From: Tolypeutes matacus | Taxonomy: Eukaryota > Chordata > Mammalia > Cingulata > Chlamyphoridae | Length of the DNA stretch: 64,000 bases | NCBI GenBank assembly: GCA_026826555.1 | Contig: JAKSZT010053764.1 | Coordinates: 35,794,079-35,858,078, forward strand | Reading direction: 5' to 3' | Program-made: the position numbers and the translations under genes | In this document: positions 12,314 through 23,344 of the stretch, in pieces | Layout of the letters: each line of letters starts with the position of its first letter | How positions within the stretch are numbered: position 1 is the first letter of the stretch | The notes under the pieces: generated by a model | What the model saw: the letters and a program-made list of their open reading frames with translations, nothing else | The model's database searches: none | What the model was told of the DNA's origin: nothing

Positions 12314-12488
12314 TGTGGTGGTTTGGAGCTGTATGTGCCCCAGAAAAACCTGTTCTTAAATCTAATCAATTCCTGTAGGTGTAAACCTATTGTAACTGGG
12401 ACATTTTGATGAGACTTTCTCAGTTAAGGAGTGACCCACCTCATTCAGAATGGATCTTAATTCTATTACTGGAGTCCTTTATAAACAG

Positions 12489-12545
<57 letters not shown>

Positions 12546-12784
12546 CCACAGAAGAAAGAAGCTGAAGTAAACGAAACCTGGAAGAGGAGAGAGATGAGAT
12601 GCTGCAGCCATGTCCCTTGCCACGTGGCAGAGGAGCCAAGGATCGCTGGCAGCCCATCTTCAAGAAGAAATCATTGCCTTGATGATGCCTTAATTTGGAC
12701 ATTTTCTCAGCCTCACAACTATAAGCTAATAAATGTCCATTGTTCAAGCTAAACCATTTTGTGGTGTTTGCTTTAAGCAGCCAG
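12314..12784 (+). mobile_element. Xenarthran MaLR-like solo LTR with GA microsatellite
   Basis: The start is tgtggtggtttggagctgta, followed by ccccagaaaaacctgttctt and the TATA-like phrase attactggagtcctttataa (about 12465-12484). AATAAA lies in gctaataaatgtccattgtt near 12727. The direct repeat gtcat (12309-12313 and 12785-12789) fits a 5-bp duplication. The usual terminal gactaaaaca is missing, so the extreme 3' end seems lost. A GA repeat has expanded inside. Confidence 0.85.
12493..12545 (+). repeat. (GA)n microsatellite inside LTR
   Basis: About 22 GA units are followed by gcgagcgagcg. The tract starts just after the LTR's TATA-like region, where the related copies have no such expansion. 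It produces the Arg-Glu and Leu-Ser ORFs in this area, which are not genes. Confidence 0.97.
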
Positions 12785-12849
12785 GTCATCTTTCGGCTAT
12801 ATTGATGTTGCAAAGATAAACACTCTTTGGTCTCTGATGCAAAGTTTAA

Positions 12850-13360
12850 GGTTCTCCTGGCCATGTCTGTTCACTTTGCTTCCAAGGTCCTATAAAATAG
12901 TCAACATTGGTCAGCCAACTGCATTTATTAAACACGCACTGTATGTTCTGCATCAGGTGATTTGGAGTCTTGGAGAGAAAGACCTTCAAGGACTTTATAG
13001 TTTAATGGGGGAGAAGAAGAAACACAAATGTGTGCATGTAAACCAGAAGGGCTAGAGACATACCAACATACACACAACCCTGGGCATCTGTGCAAAGATA
13101 CAGGCAGAAACACTACCTGACTGGGAGGATAAAGGGTGGGTGGCTGGCAATAAGGGAAGCAGCTGAAATGAGGGGAGTCTTGTTTTGCCAAAGCTGTGTA
13201 GGAGTTGGAACAGAGTTTGTTTTCCATTTCCTAAAAGACTGAGGTATAATATACATACATGAACAGAATTCTTTATTTCACCTTTAGTATGGTTGGTGGG
13301 GTCTATGGGATGTGATATACCTGAATTTGGGGGTGGGGGTGGGATGTCTTTTTGAAGCAG
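12850..13360. other. Unassigned sequence
   Basis: No gene or confident repeat was recognised. The 99-residue minus-strand ORF at 12928-13227 has no domain. Confidence 0.35.
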
Positions 13361-13376
13361 AGGGAATTGCCTGTGG

Positions 13377-13546
13377 CAGTGGTTCTCAAAGTGTGATCCA
13401 GATCGGGAGCACCTTGTTGGAATGCAGATTCTCAGGTCCCACCCCAGACATGCTGAATCAGAAACTCAGCAATGGGTGTTGTCACAAACCCTACAGGGGG
13501 TTCTGGTGCCGGCACCAGAACCCTCAGCAGGGTTTGAGGACCTCTG
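13377..13546. repeat. MER5A-type hAT MITE
   Basis: It begins with cagtggttctcaaagtgtg and contains caggtcccaccccagacatg and ctgaatcagaaactc, all standard MER5A phrases, and ends in a diverged terminal repeat (ttgaggacctctg). Its distal part contains a perfect 26-bp palindrome (13498-13523). Confidence 0.85.
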
Positions 13547-14014
13547 CTCTATGCTGAGTCTGAAGCAGGGGAAGTGTTACTTTGAAATGGCAAGTGAACA
13601 GGCCAGCTGATATCCATAGGAGGCATTTTGGAAGACAAAAGCAGCTGGTGAGGAGGGGCCAGTTAGTGAAGGCCTCCGAGCTTCAGGAGGCTACACTTAG
13701 CCCTCTGAAATGTTATATCAGAGCCATGATTCTGAGTTAATGTCTTCAGAGAATTCTGACTTTTGCATTTCCTGATTTTTATGAGCATGTTGAGTGTTGT
13801 AATTCCGTGAGGCTTTTAAATGTAATTTCATTTGCTTTTAAGGAAAAGATGAGATGGTGGGGAGAGGGTTTATAAGGGGTTGGGTGGCTGATAGCGAGAT
13901 AGTAAAAATAGGGAAACCACTTTCAAAATGAATAAAACATCAGCACCGTTATTCTTTAAAGACATTGCTGCAAAGCCTGTACACCTGGACTGAAACAGAA
14001 TAGAATAAAATTGA

Positions 14015-14275
14015 TAATAACAAAAGCTAACACTTACATAACTCTCTTTATGTGTCAGGCATGTTCTAAAGTATTTACATATATTAATTCACTAATCCTC
14101 ACAACAACTTTATGAGGTAGGGTATGTTATTGCTTCCAGGTTATAAATGAGGAAACTATAGCACAGAGAGGTTGAGAAACTCTCCCAAGGTCGCACAGCT
14201 AGAGCTGGGACTGGAATCCAGGCAACCAGGCTGTGTTTTTAACCATTACTCTATGTTATGCTGCTTCGAGAACTG
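14015..14275 (-). repeat. MIR SINE, antisense
   Basis: Antisense MIR phrases run in order: tcaggcatgttctaaagtat, cactaatcctcacaacaact, taaatgaggaaactatagca, cacagctagagctgggact. Confidence 0.82.
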
Positions 14276-14739
14276 AAACACAGGATGACAACTATTTCTA
14301 TTTTGAAAGAGTGACTCATTGTTCTAAATTGTTTGGCATTTAAGAATTAGGCTTCAGGGCCTGGTGACTTTCTTATTTAATTTTCTGGTTGGCCAGCCGA
14401 GTATTTCTTGAGACTACCCAGTTCTCACAGAAGGTAGCAGAGGCTGATTTCTGGGTAGGGTAAATCAGTTACAAAATAAAGATTAGGCTCAGAACCTAGA
14501 GAGAAAAGCTTGAAAAGATTCTAGAATGCTCTCCCCTCAACCCAGAAGAGTTTAGCTGAGCCTTGACAAACTCTGCAGAGTTTGGGGCTCCTAAAAGGCC
14601 TGGGCTCTCCTCAGAGTTATGTGGAGAGTGAGTTCCATGGGGGTGCGAGAGTTAGAGGAAGAAGAAAGGAAGGACACAAATGGGTTTGTTAACCCTATCT
14701 TGCCTTCTATGGATCACTCTCAGGACAAACAGTAGCCGC

Positions 14740-14985
14740 TATTTATGGGTGAAGTGCATAGCCTTTGGGCTCAGGCTGATGGCCTGAGTTTGAGTCCCGA
14801 CTCCTTCACTTACCACAAGTGGGAACTTGTTGCTATGCTGCAGTCTCTTCACTTATGAAATGGAGATTACATTAGTGCTTGCTTTAGTGCTGTTGAGAGG
14901 ATTAAAGAAGTGATACACTTAAGAAGTTCTTCAAACAATGCCTGGCACAGAACAAGCACTAGATACGTGTTAGTTCTTCTTATTG
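14740..14985 (+). repeat. MIR SINE, sense
   Basis: Sense MIR: gcctgagtttgagtcccgac near the B box, a degraded core, cttatgaaatggagattaca and the tail tgcctggcacagaacaagca. Confidence 0.75.
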
Positions 14986-14989
14986 TTTA

Positions 14990-15180
14990 TCGACCTCCTG
15001 CTGCCCGCCTGGCACTGTTCTATAAGCTTCTTAGAACGAAGGAGCCAGACGTCACTATTTCTCATAACTGCATAATGACTTGGGTATCTCCGATTTTGCA
15101 TCTGAGGAAACCGAGCCTCGGTGAGATTCCCAAGTTGACAGGAGCAGCCAGTAGTACAGCAAGGATTTAATTGAGGTTCT
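14990..15180 (-). repeat. MIR SINE, antisense
   Basis: It lies end to end with the preceding sense MIR. Phrases include ctggcactgttctataagct and gcatctgaggaaaccgagcc. The back-to-back pair forms an inverted repeat of diverged MIRs. Confidence 0.65.
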
Positions 15181-15184
15181 GAAC

Positions 15185-16000
15185 CCATAGCTCTGCCCCA
15201 CTGCCATTCCCTCCCCCGGGCAGCTCTTATCCCGGCTGGATTGAAGTAACTGTCCATGGGGTCCTGAGGAAACTGCTGCTGAATTACTGCTTTGTTCACA
15301 CTTTTTAAAGCTGTCTTTAAAGTGAAGCTTTTAATCACTTCACTCATAAAACCTTCGCCACACTGTGGGAGTTCTCCCCATGGGTTGTTCTACGGATGCA
15401 TTGGTACAAGAAATGGGTGACAGTGCCAGTGATTGGCTGTGATTTTCTGCCCAGGTGGTTAAGTGATAAGTGATTTGAGTCAGATACTGGCCTTGTGGGT
15501 TGAAGCTTTCTTTCAGGGCATGGATGGAGACTCAGAAGGCTCTTCTGTGTAACACTTTTTGTACCTTCAGTTATGCTGTCACTAACACATGGACATCATA
15601 ACTGTGGCCCTCCACTCATTGTTTACGTATGAAGGGACAGCTGGTCTGGATCAGAAAAGAGGAAGCGAATGTCAGGATGGCCTAGGACCTCTGACCTCTG
15701 GCATGAGGAGAGTCCCCCTGCCGGGTTGCTGTCAGTATCATTCTCAGGCACATGGCTCAACTTCATGTTGCTGCAAATTTAATTTGCTGTTCTCTGCTCA
15801 GTCACGCAACAGCCTTGGACTTCTTTAGTAGACTGATTTTTTTTTCTTTTTTTAATCCCGGTGCCATACAGCATAACTGTCAGACAAGGCAGTGCAGTGC
15901 TGGGGACCCCAAAATAGGGGTGATGTGAGAGGCTGAAATCCAAGGGGTATATTAATGAAGCATTAGCTCATATCCCTGGAGGTCTTACTGCTATTTACAT
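15185..16000. other. Unassigned sequence
   Basis: No gene or confident repeat was recognised. Two T-rich tracts (about 15835-15856 and 16001-16015) occur, the second belonging to the following L1. Confidence 0.4.
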
Positions 16001-16002
16001 TC

Positions 16003-16445
16003 TTTTTTTTTTTCTATTGTGGTAACATATATATGACAAAATTTGCCATTTTAACCATTTTTAAGGATACAATGCAGTAGTATTAATTATATTCACAATG
16101 TTGTGATATCATCAATGCCATCCATTACCAAAATGTTTTCATCACCCCAAACAGAAACTCTGTATCCATTATGCAGTAACTCCCCACTCCCCCCACCCCT
16201 ACTTACCTCTGATCTACTTTCTGTTTCTATGAATTTGTTTATTCTAGAGATTTCATATAAGTGGAATCATACAATGTTTCTCCCTTTGTGTCTGGCTTAT
16301 TTCACTCAACATTATATCTTCAAGGTTTATCCACATTGTTGTCTGTATAAGAACTTCATTCCTTTTTATAGCTAAATAATATTCCACTTTATGTATAGGC
16401 CACATTTTATTTATCCACTCATCTGTTGATGGACAGCTGGGTTGT
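16003..16445 (-). mobile_element. Old L1 3' end, antisense
   Basis: A T-rich start is followed by the antisense L1 3' UTR and the end of ORF2. Diagnostic phrases are ttgtttattctagagatttc, tgtctggcttatttcactca, aaataatattccactttatg and catctgttgatggacagctg. It is 5' truncated at the last phrase. Divergence suggests an old L1M-type copy. Confidence 0.85.
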
Positions 16446-17095
16446 AAAATGGGGGCATTGCACTGGATAATTTTCTAGACTGCTCGATGTGAAGATTCTG
16501 TGACTTTAATGGGCATGGGGCTTGGAGATTGAGTCTTCATGAGAAGATATACTCCAGGATAGATAGAAAATCCTCTGTGGCGATGTATAGAAAAGGCAGA
16601 TAGATCCATTTGGGATTGGTATCATTACTTATGTATCCAAGGCCTGTTTAGGGTCAACATTAAACAGAAGCTTTCCTGAGTTGCTAGACCCGAGGGATTT
16701 CAGTGGACATACATAGGAGGTCTCATGTCCCTCAAGTTTTGACACAGTGGGGAAAAAGCCATTCATAGCTTAGTCCACAAGCAGGAGGTGACTCTTGTTA
16801 TTTCCATCAGCCTTGAAAGCATCGTCCCCATCACAGGGGGGCCAAGGGGATAGTGCACACACCCTCCCCTCCTCAGAAGATGCAAGGAGCTTCCGGGACC
16901 TGTGGACAGAGAGGGAGCCTTTTCCGGGCAGTTAATGAGCAAATCAGCTAAGAGCATTTTAGAGTGCTCTGGGGAAAAGCAAAGCCTCCTTGGCAAGAGC
17001 ATAATATCCCTATTTTCGAGCAAGCCCATCAACAAGGACTAAAGTTCTTCAAATGGTAAGATGACCCCCCCATTCAAAGAAGTGACATGATGATA
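16446..17095. other. Unassigned sequence
   Basis: No gene or confident repeat was recognised. The 90-residue minus-strand ORF at 16763-17035 has no domain or codon pattern suggesting a gene. Confidence 0.35.
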
Positions 17096-17096
17096 A

Positions 17097-17230
17097 TAGG
17101 TAACATTTTTGAAGTACTGGTAATATGCCAGTCGCTCTTCAAAGTGTTTTAAATGCATTATCTGATAACCTGCATTCAGTACCTCAGGTACAGATGAAAA
17201 ACTGAGGCCCAGCTGGGAGGTAAAGGTTGG
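17097..17230 (-). repeat. MIR SINE fragment, antisense
   Basis: aggtaacatttttgaagtac, caaagtgttttaaatgcatt and gatgaaaaactgaggccc follow the antisense MIR order. Short and diverged. Confidence 0.6.
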
Positions 17231-17402
17231 TGACCCACAGAGAAGTGGACGAGGAATACCTGGAAGACACAGAGAGAAGAGAAATCTCATGTCGAACAGA
17301 AATATTTTTTAGTCGGGAAGAGTGGGAGGAACTGGATGTTTCTGGGTCCCACTGGAATTCATGTAATACAACGATGATACACTGTATTATTAATGAAATA
17401 TC

Positions 17403-17421
17403 ACTCACACACACACACACA
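17403..17421 (+). repeat. (CA)n microsatellite
   Basis: A short CA-dinucleotide run with no visible function. Confidence 0.9.
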
Positions 17422-17534
17422 AGTGGTTCTCATTCTCAGCTACTCTGTTTCTTGTCTTCATAAATCCTAAAATAATAAGCCTCCCAAGCATAGTTAGAGG
17501 TAGAAAACTGGACTGAGGATGCTACAGTTTAAGT

Positions 17535-17745
17535 GCAGGGTTTTGTGTCCTACTAATCTGTGTTAAAATCGCATCCCCGCTGCTCACCCACCACGTGACC
17601 CAAGTACATTTCTTGAAGTTGCCCATATGTGAAAAAGAGTTAACAATACCAACTTTGGAAGACTTAAGTGATCTCATATGTATAGAGTGGTCAGTACAGT
17701 ACCTAGCACATAGCATATGCTTAATAAACAGTGAGTATAGTAGCA
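17535..17745 (+). repeat. MIR SINE, sense
   Basis: Phrases catatgtgaaaaagagttaa and the tail cctagcacatagcatatgct, ending in taataaac, fit the sense MIR 3' half. Confidence 0.65.
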
Positions 17746-17749
17746 ATTT

Positions 17750-18655
17750 CTGGAGTCACCCAAAATGGTAAATGGCCTCCAATGCTCCCTTGGCCAGGTT
17801 TAATTGAAGTGTGACACTCTAGAAGTTTGTTCCCCAAAGCACTGTGGTGGACCCAACAGATGGAAATAGATGGAAAGTAATCAGCATGTTCATTATCTTG
17901 CCTGTTTTACTGGCCACAGAATCTACACTAACCATGGGGAAAAAGTAATAGAGGCAGAGCTACTAGGCTCAGATTATAGCAGGGAAACTCTTTCCATAAG
18001 ATGTCTCTACTAGATTCCCCTTTGCCCCATTTGCTTTTTCCACTTCTGTGCATGAAGCTAAAGCTATGTGCATTTTCGTTCCCAGTGTTCTCATCTGTTG
18101 ATTTTTTTTTCACCTACTAAAAAGTAGTGAGTTTAAGAAAAGTTCAATTAAATGAAACATAAATATTTTCTTTCTTGCTGTGTCATTAAAAACTCTTACC
18201 CCCTCCCTCTCACCACTTGGCACCCACCCAAAGGAAACATTTTTCCCTCTTCAGCCTCCAGTGTTTAAGGCCCAAAGGAAACGGATCTGCTTAGTCTGTC
18301 TGGACGGGATTCTCACATGGGGAGAGGAGCAGAGGTTTCAAAGGACTAAAAAGCACAGCACGAAGTAGGAGAGAAAAGGAAGCAAATGGGAAAAGGACGC
18401 AGAATGAAAGTTAAAACAGGGAGAGAAGAAAATGATTTCACAGAACAAGCTTAGAATGGGCGGTTTCTGGAAGATGGCATCTTACCCTGAGTTTCTGCAT
18501 CAAAGGAGTATCAATGTGCATTTCAATGACCTTCTTCAGAGGAGAGTCCAATACAATGTTATTCCTGGTTGTTTCCAGTTGGTTCCAACATGATTCTATA
18601 AGGCCGGTACTACAGGTTTACATGATTAGGCAATATATCCTCTTTGCCAGCGGCA
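17750..18655. other. Unassigned sequence
   Basis: No gene or confident repeat was recognised. Short ORFs at 17928-18113 and 18180-18368 lack domains. Confidence 0.35.
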
Positions 18656-18659
18656 GTGA

Positions 18660-18825
18660 CCCTGATATTTATTGAGCACTTGCCACTTAAGGAAATGTCA
18701 TGAGCTAGGTGTGATGATAACTCTAATTTGAAAAACTAGAAAACTGAGGTCTAGGGAGGTTCCAACTAGTAGATGATAGAGTATGGATTTAAATCTCAGG
18801 AATCAGATTCTAGAATTATGCCCTC
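18660..18825 (-). repeat. MIR SINE, antisense
   Basis: atatttattgagcacttgcc, aactagaaaactgaggtcta and tatggatttaaatctcagga follow the antisense MIR order. Confidence 0.65.
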
Positions 18826-18829
18826 TCTC

Positions 18830-19646
18830 AGATACTAGAGTACACTCCAAGTTTTTGGACACATTTTCAAAGTTTTTCCTACTATAACTTCCCTTTCTCC
18901 TCCGCCTTCTACTCTTTATGTGGATCCCACCCATGGAATCAAGTTATATTTTGCAACTAGCGGATCATCCAGTTCTGTTTCCTGTCAAAGAGCCAATGTT
19001 TTCCTACCAGTCATCTTCCGATAGACACTAATTCAGTGAAAACCCAAATAAAGAGAACTGCTCCATCTAGAGTTCCATTTTGCAATTAAGTTATTTATTA
19101 TTTCCATTTAGTGCCCTTCCTCCCTTCCTCCGTCCCCCTTCTTGCCTTCACTTTGTCTAAACCTTAGACTTTCTCCCCCAGGTTATGCCCCCAATACACT
19201 CATCTATGGTAGCTTGCTCAGCAAGGGGCTGCCTATAGCTATTTGGAGGCAGCATGCTCCTTTTCGTCTTTTCTAAACAAATATTTCTTCAATATGTTTA
19301 GTCTTTTTTTCCTAGAAATATACTCTTCATTTCTTCTTACCAGGCTCTGAATTCTGTTTCTCTTTATTTTATCCAGTCGTTTAGCATCTCCTATTTCTGT
19401 TCTGCTCACTTTTAAACAACACAGTCAAAGCTGAGGTGAGGACCGACTGCCTGCTACTTTCCACTGTACTTGTTTTAATCAGTCTGTCCTTGTTCAAGTA
19501 GAAGATTTTCATCATGAGAAGGCAGATGAAATGGGGTAAGAGTTTCTCTGGCCTTTTTCTATTGATGTGATTGCCATATTTACAAAGTGGGTACAGAGTT
19601 TTGTACTTTCGGAGTCCAATTCTAAATGACATAAATTTCTGACCCT
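18830..19646. other. Unassigned sequence
   Basis: No gene or confident repeat was recognised. Pyrimidine-rich tracts occur near 19120-19150. The 116-residue minus-strand ORF (19381-19731) runs into the following SINE and has no domain. Confidence 0.35.
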
Positions 19647-19659
19647 TAAAAGCAGTTGC

Positions 19660-19841
19660 CAGGAGTGGATATGGATAAAGCCTGAAGGTCCCAGGTTGGG
19701 TTCCCGGTGCCTCCTTAAAACAAAAAAGCAAACAAACAAATAAACCAACTCAGGGGAACTGATGGGGCTCAGTGGTTGAGCACCGTTTTCTCACGTATGA
19801 GATCCAGGGTTCAATCTCTGGCCCTGGAGCCTAAAAAAAAA
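19660..19841 (+). mobile_element. Dimeric tRNA-like SINE, sense
   Basis: Two tRNA-like halves (B boxes in ttgggttcccggtgcctcct and gggttcaatctctggccctg) are joined by an AAAC-rich linker and end in an A tail. The whole is flanked by the exact 12-bp direct repeat aaaagcagttgc (19648-19659 and 19842-19853). This is independent evidence that dimers retrotranspose as single units. The first half is diverged in its A box. Confidence 0.9.
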
Positions 19842-19879
19842 AAAAGCAGTTGCTAAAACCTTTAGTAGTGATCAGGCAA

Positions 19880-20115
19880 AAAGGTGCCTAGAGCAGACTG
19901 GCTTCTTGTGGTCTATAGGATTGTAATATCTCTCTAGTTATGAAGTGCATTACATTTGCTAGCTGTGGGATTTTGAGTAGTTCATCTCTATGAGGCTTAG
20001 TTTCCTCATCTATGAAATGGGCATAATAAAAATAACAACCTCATAGGGTTGCCATGATAATAAATCTTAAAATAGTGTCTAGCACTACTAAGTTTAATGT
20101 TACCTCTTGTTATCA
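19880..20115 (+). repeat. MIR SINE, sense
   Basis: Clear sense MIR: ttgctagctgtgggattttg, gcttagtttcctcatctatg, aaatgggcataataaaaata and cctcatagggttgcc occur in order. Confidence 0.82.
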
Positions 20116-20224
20116 CTCTTTAAAAATGCTAGACCTCCTCATTATGTTATATTAGCAGTACCAATTTGCTTCCCCTTCCTCCTTCCTTCCCTCCCTCCTT
20201 TCTTTTCTTCTTTTATTCCCTCTT

Positions 20225-20640
20225 TATTTCTGAGCATATTTATTATCTAATATGTGCCAGACACTGTACTAGACTCTGAGATACAGTGGTAAGCAAAAAA
20301 AAAAAAAGATAGAGTTCCTGCCTTTATGGAGCTTACCATCTAATGGGGGAGACCAGGAAGAAATCAAATAATCACACAAGATTGTATCAATATCCTGGGA
20401 AACATTCTATGAAGGGTTCATGAGCTAGTTCATGGGGCCAGAGTAGTTTAAAACATGGGCTTTGGCGTAACCATGGAGAAATGGGTCTTCCTAAGTGTCC
20501 CTCAGGAAATGACAAGGGTCAAGTGCTGAAGGGTGAGTAGATGACCTGGTAAAGCAGGCGGGAAGAGTGTTCCAGGCAGGGAACCTGGGGAGTGAGATCA
20601 GAGAGAGTGAGGAGGGAGGGACGTGGTGCAAGAGGAAGAG
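20225..20640 (-). repeat. L2-type LINE, antisense
   Basis: ttattatctaatatgtgccagacactgtac-like phrases, gagttcctgcctttatggag, gcttaccatctaatggggga and gaagagtgttccaggcaggg follow the antisense L2/CR1 LINE order. The related stretch at 21090-21420 is probably the same element beyond a SINE insertion. Confidence 0.7.
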
Positions 20641-20702
20641 GGTAAGGGTGGTGGCACAGATTATGCAGAGTTCTCTGGGATAATTCAACTAGTTAAGTCT
20701 TT

Positions 20703-21031
20703 TATTTTTTTTTTAAGATTTATCTTATTTCTTTCTTTCTCCCCACCCCCTCATTGTTTGTACTTGCTGTGTCTGTTCGTCTTCTTTGTTTCTTTAGGAG
20801 GTACTAGGAAATGAACCCGGGATCTCCAATGTGGGAGGGAGGCACCTAATCGATTAAGCCACCTCCGTTCCCTGCTATGTTGTGTCCCTCATTATTTTTT
20901 TCCTCCTGTGTCTCTTGTTGCGTCAGCTCACCATGCCTCCCCGTCACACCAGCTCACTGTCTTCTTTAGCAGGCACCGGGAACTGAACCATGGACTTCCC
21001 ACAAGTGCTTGAACCACATCCACCTCCCTAC
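20703..21031 (-). mobile_element. Long composite tRNA-derived SINE, antisense
   Basis: Two antisense tRNA-like modules (gaaatgaacccgggatctcc near 20809 and gggaactgaaccatggactt near 20979) are separated by a body with tgtctcttgttgcgtcagct. The poly-T side lies at 20703-20715. Direct repeats ttaagtcttt (20693-20702 and 21032-21041) mark the target duplication. It has the same architecture as the elements at 9.3 and 41.1 kb. Confidence 0.88.
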
Positions 21032-21089
21032 TTAAGTCTTTGGAGTAATGGAGAGCCAGAGATAAATGTTAGTTTAGGTTTGTGTGGGG

Positions 21090-21420
21090 TACTTGGATTT
21101 TAGTAGTATTATTTGGGTTTCAGAAAGATTATTGTGGGTGCAATGGGAAGGGTGGTTTGAAGGGGCTAAACAAGATGTTGAAAGATCTGTGAGAAGGTTA
21201 TTGGAGAGAGACTGGGCTACACTGGTGGTGGCCAAGGTGGAGAGCTGTGGATGGATGTGAGTGATATGTAGTAAATACAATTCATAACATGTGGGACAGG
21301 GAGAGCTGGGTGCCATGGATGACTTCATTAAATCTAATGAGATTGACCATATTTCCTGTTGTTTCCCTCCAGTGCCAAAGGGGTATAGGTCAGTAAGTTG
21401 ATATATGGGGCATTTTACAA
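21090..21420 (-). repeat. L2-type LINE, antisense, continued
   Basis: gaaagattattgtgggtgca, tgggctacactggtggtggc and the following purine-rich text fit the antisense L2/CR1 reverse-transcriptase region. Probably one element with 20225-20640. Ancient and broken. Confidence 0.55.
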
Positions 21421-22118
21421 GGTTGAAATGGGCAGCAGACCCGAAACATTTGAGAAACACAGCTTAGGAGTGCTGATTAGCCAAAATAAAAGGAGGAAGT
21501 TGACCTCCAACCCTTGTCTTTGTTTTGTTCCAGCTGCAAAAATCGTTTTCAGTTGCTCTCTGACTTGAGTAAACAGCACTCCTTGTCACGTTATCCCTTT
21601 GACAGCCAGTTCCACTTCTATATTTTCACTTGGACATGATTCTCACTGACAGTAGAAAGTTCAGCACCAAGACCTGCAGCTGTGAAAATACTTGCTCTTC
21701 TCCAGAGCTATTAATACTTCTGGGAATCACGTCACAGTGCCAACCGCTCACTGGTCCTGAACTGACCCTGTTATTTTGGGAGGTAGTAAAGGAAATGATA
21801 TTTTAAAAGCCCCCAGTGGCACTCTCTTTGGGCATCAAAAGGTGTAAGTGATAATAAGGACTAGGAAAGTAGGTAGGGGCTGGATACTCCCCAGACTCTC
21901 TTTCTGTGTCTGCAAAATGTATCTGGCCTTGGTGAAATACACCAGGACCCGGTGTTCCTTTTAATTGAATAATTAAACAGCAGAGGTGGCCAGTTTAGAA
22001 AGGCTAATATCTACGTCTGTCTCTGCTTTAGGGTTTTTATTACAAACAAAACACAATCCTTAGGCAGATTTAAGAGCCTGGGAAGAAGACGACTAGATTT
22101 TGCACAGCTCTGAGCGTC
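21421..22118. other. Unassigned sequence
   Basis: No gene or confident repeat was recognised. Confidence 0.35.
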
Positions 22119-22119
22119 G

Positions 22120-22205
22120 CCCATGTTTTACTACTCTTTGTATCCCAAGCACATCCATGGTGCTCGTCACATAGTAGGTACCCAAAAACTGTTGATTGCA
22201 TAAAA
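22120..22205 (+). repeat. L2 3' tail fragment
   Basis: actctttgtatcccaagcac followed by gtgctcgtcacatagtaggt and aactgttgattgca matches the sense L2 3' end. Confidence 0.65.
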
Positions 22206-22805
22206 GATTCATCTATGCTTCCATGGAGAATTTATATGGTTTTGCGTGCTGAGAATTTTTTGCCGCACTGGGTAGAGACAAATTAATGCGACTCAGGCTC
22301 CATATTTCTTTAGAATGCTATTTAGTGGCAAGGGTGCACTAAAATAAAATAATAAGGAAATCATTTTTAGTATGATTTTACATAGACAGATAGATACGCA
22401 TATCTGGCTGGGTGCAGACATAGCCGTGCTCCTTGGAAGATGCTTTTGCAACCTAAACTGCACTAGAATGAGGTTATTGATGTGGGAAAAAGGGAAAGGA
22501 AGCTCCAACTCACAGCGTAATTTCTAGACAAGATTGCTCTTTTAAAAAGGAATACTGAGGGCTTCTCGTGTGCCGGGAACCGGCACTGGGGATTTGCCTG
22601 AGATTTGTGATGTGGAATTACCCAGAATGGGGGCCAGTGGTTCTCTTTGAAGCGGTTGGTTCTCTTGACTGCTCCTCTGTACTTTCCTACCACCAGCTCC
22701 CGGGCCCATGGCTCTGTTCCTTCTGGTCTGTCTTGGGGAGGAGACCCGTTTTCCCTCCATGCTCTCACCTCTCTGGTCTCTGCTTTTCCTTCTACTGGAT
22801 CGCTC
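22206..22805. other. Unassigned sequence
   Basis: No gene or confident repeat was recognised. The overlapping ORFs here (the largest, 143 residues at 22568-22999) run on into MER5 and L1 sequence and are not a gene. Confidence 0.4.
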
Positions 22806-22810
22806 TCTGG

Positions 22811-22934
22811 TGCTGGTTCTCAGGTGGTGGGCCCCAGACTAGCAGCCTCAGTGTCACCTGGGAACTGGTGAAAAATGCACGTTCTCAGGCCTTGCTCTGG
22901 ACCAACCGGATCAGAAACTTTGGAGGTAGAGCTC
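22811..22934. repeat. MER5A-type MITE, left part
   Basis: gctggttctcaggtggtggg, cagcctcagtgtcacctggg and accggatcagaaactttgga are MER5A phrases. The element resumes at 23279 beyond an L1. Confidence 0.75.
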
Positions 22935-22946
22935 AGCAATCTGTGT

Positions 22947-23266
22947 GTGTGTGTGTGTGTGTTTTCTTTAAACAAATCAATTTTATTGATACATATTAAT
23001 AAAGCATACAATTCATCCAAAGTGTACAATCTATGGTATCTGGTACAATCACATAATTGTACATTCATCACCTTAGCCACCACTAAAGCATCTTCATTAT
23101 TTCAATAATAATAATAATAAACAGACAAACAAGAAAATTCTTCACCTCTCAATCTCCCCGTGCTTCCCCTGCTGTACATAGCTGCTATTTCTGGCGATTC
23201 TTGCACATTTATTTGTTTATTTATTAAGCAGTTTTATTGAGATATATTCAAATACGATCTTTCCAA
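22947..23266 (-). mobile_element. L1 3' end inserted in MER5A
   Basis: A (GT)n/T-rich start is followed by antisense L1 3' UTR text (attttattgatacatattaa, ggtacaatcacataattgta, cattcatcaccttagccacc), then ttttattgagatatattc at the right. The exact duplication agcaatctgtgt (22935-22946 and 23267-23278) places the insertion inside the MER5A. The GT expansion lies where the L1 poly-T should be. Confidence 0.8.
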
Positions 23267-23278
23267 AGCAATCTGTGT

Positions 23279-23336
23279 TTAAACAAGCCCTTCAGGTGAT
23301 TCTGATGCATACTCACGTTTGAGAAGCGCCGCCTTA
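23279..23336. repeat. MER5A-type MITE, right part
   Basis: Resumes the element at 22811: aagcccttcaggtgattctg, then the terminal phrase cacgtttgagaagcgccg. Confidence 0.7.
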
Positions 23337-23344
23337 TATAAAAG

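Noticed and set aside
12441..12864. ORFs with long Leu-Ser or Arg-Glu repeats
   Set aside because: They are translations of a (GA)n microsatellite inside a solo LTR, with no coding evidence.
17227..17463. 78-residue acidic ORF (MVTHREVDEEYLEDT...)
   Set aside because: It overlaps the end of an antisense MIR and a CA repeat and is matched by a minus-strand ORF. Composition only.
22568..22999. 143-residue plus-strand ORF
   Set aside because: It runs through MER5A and a (GT)n/L1 junction and has no recognisable domain.
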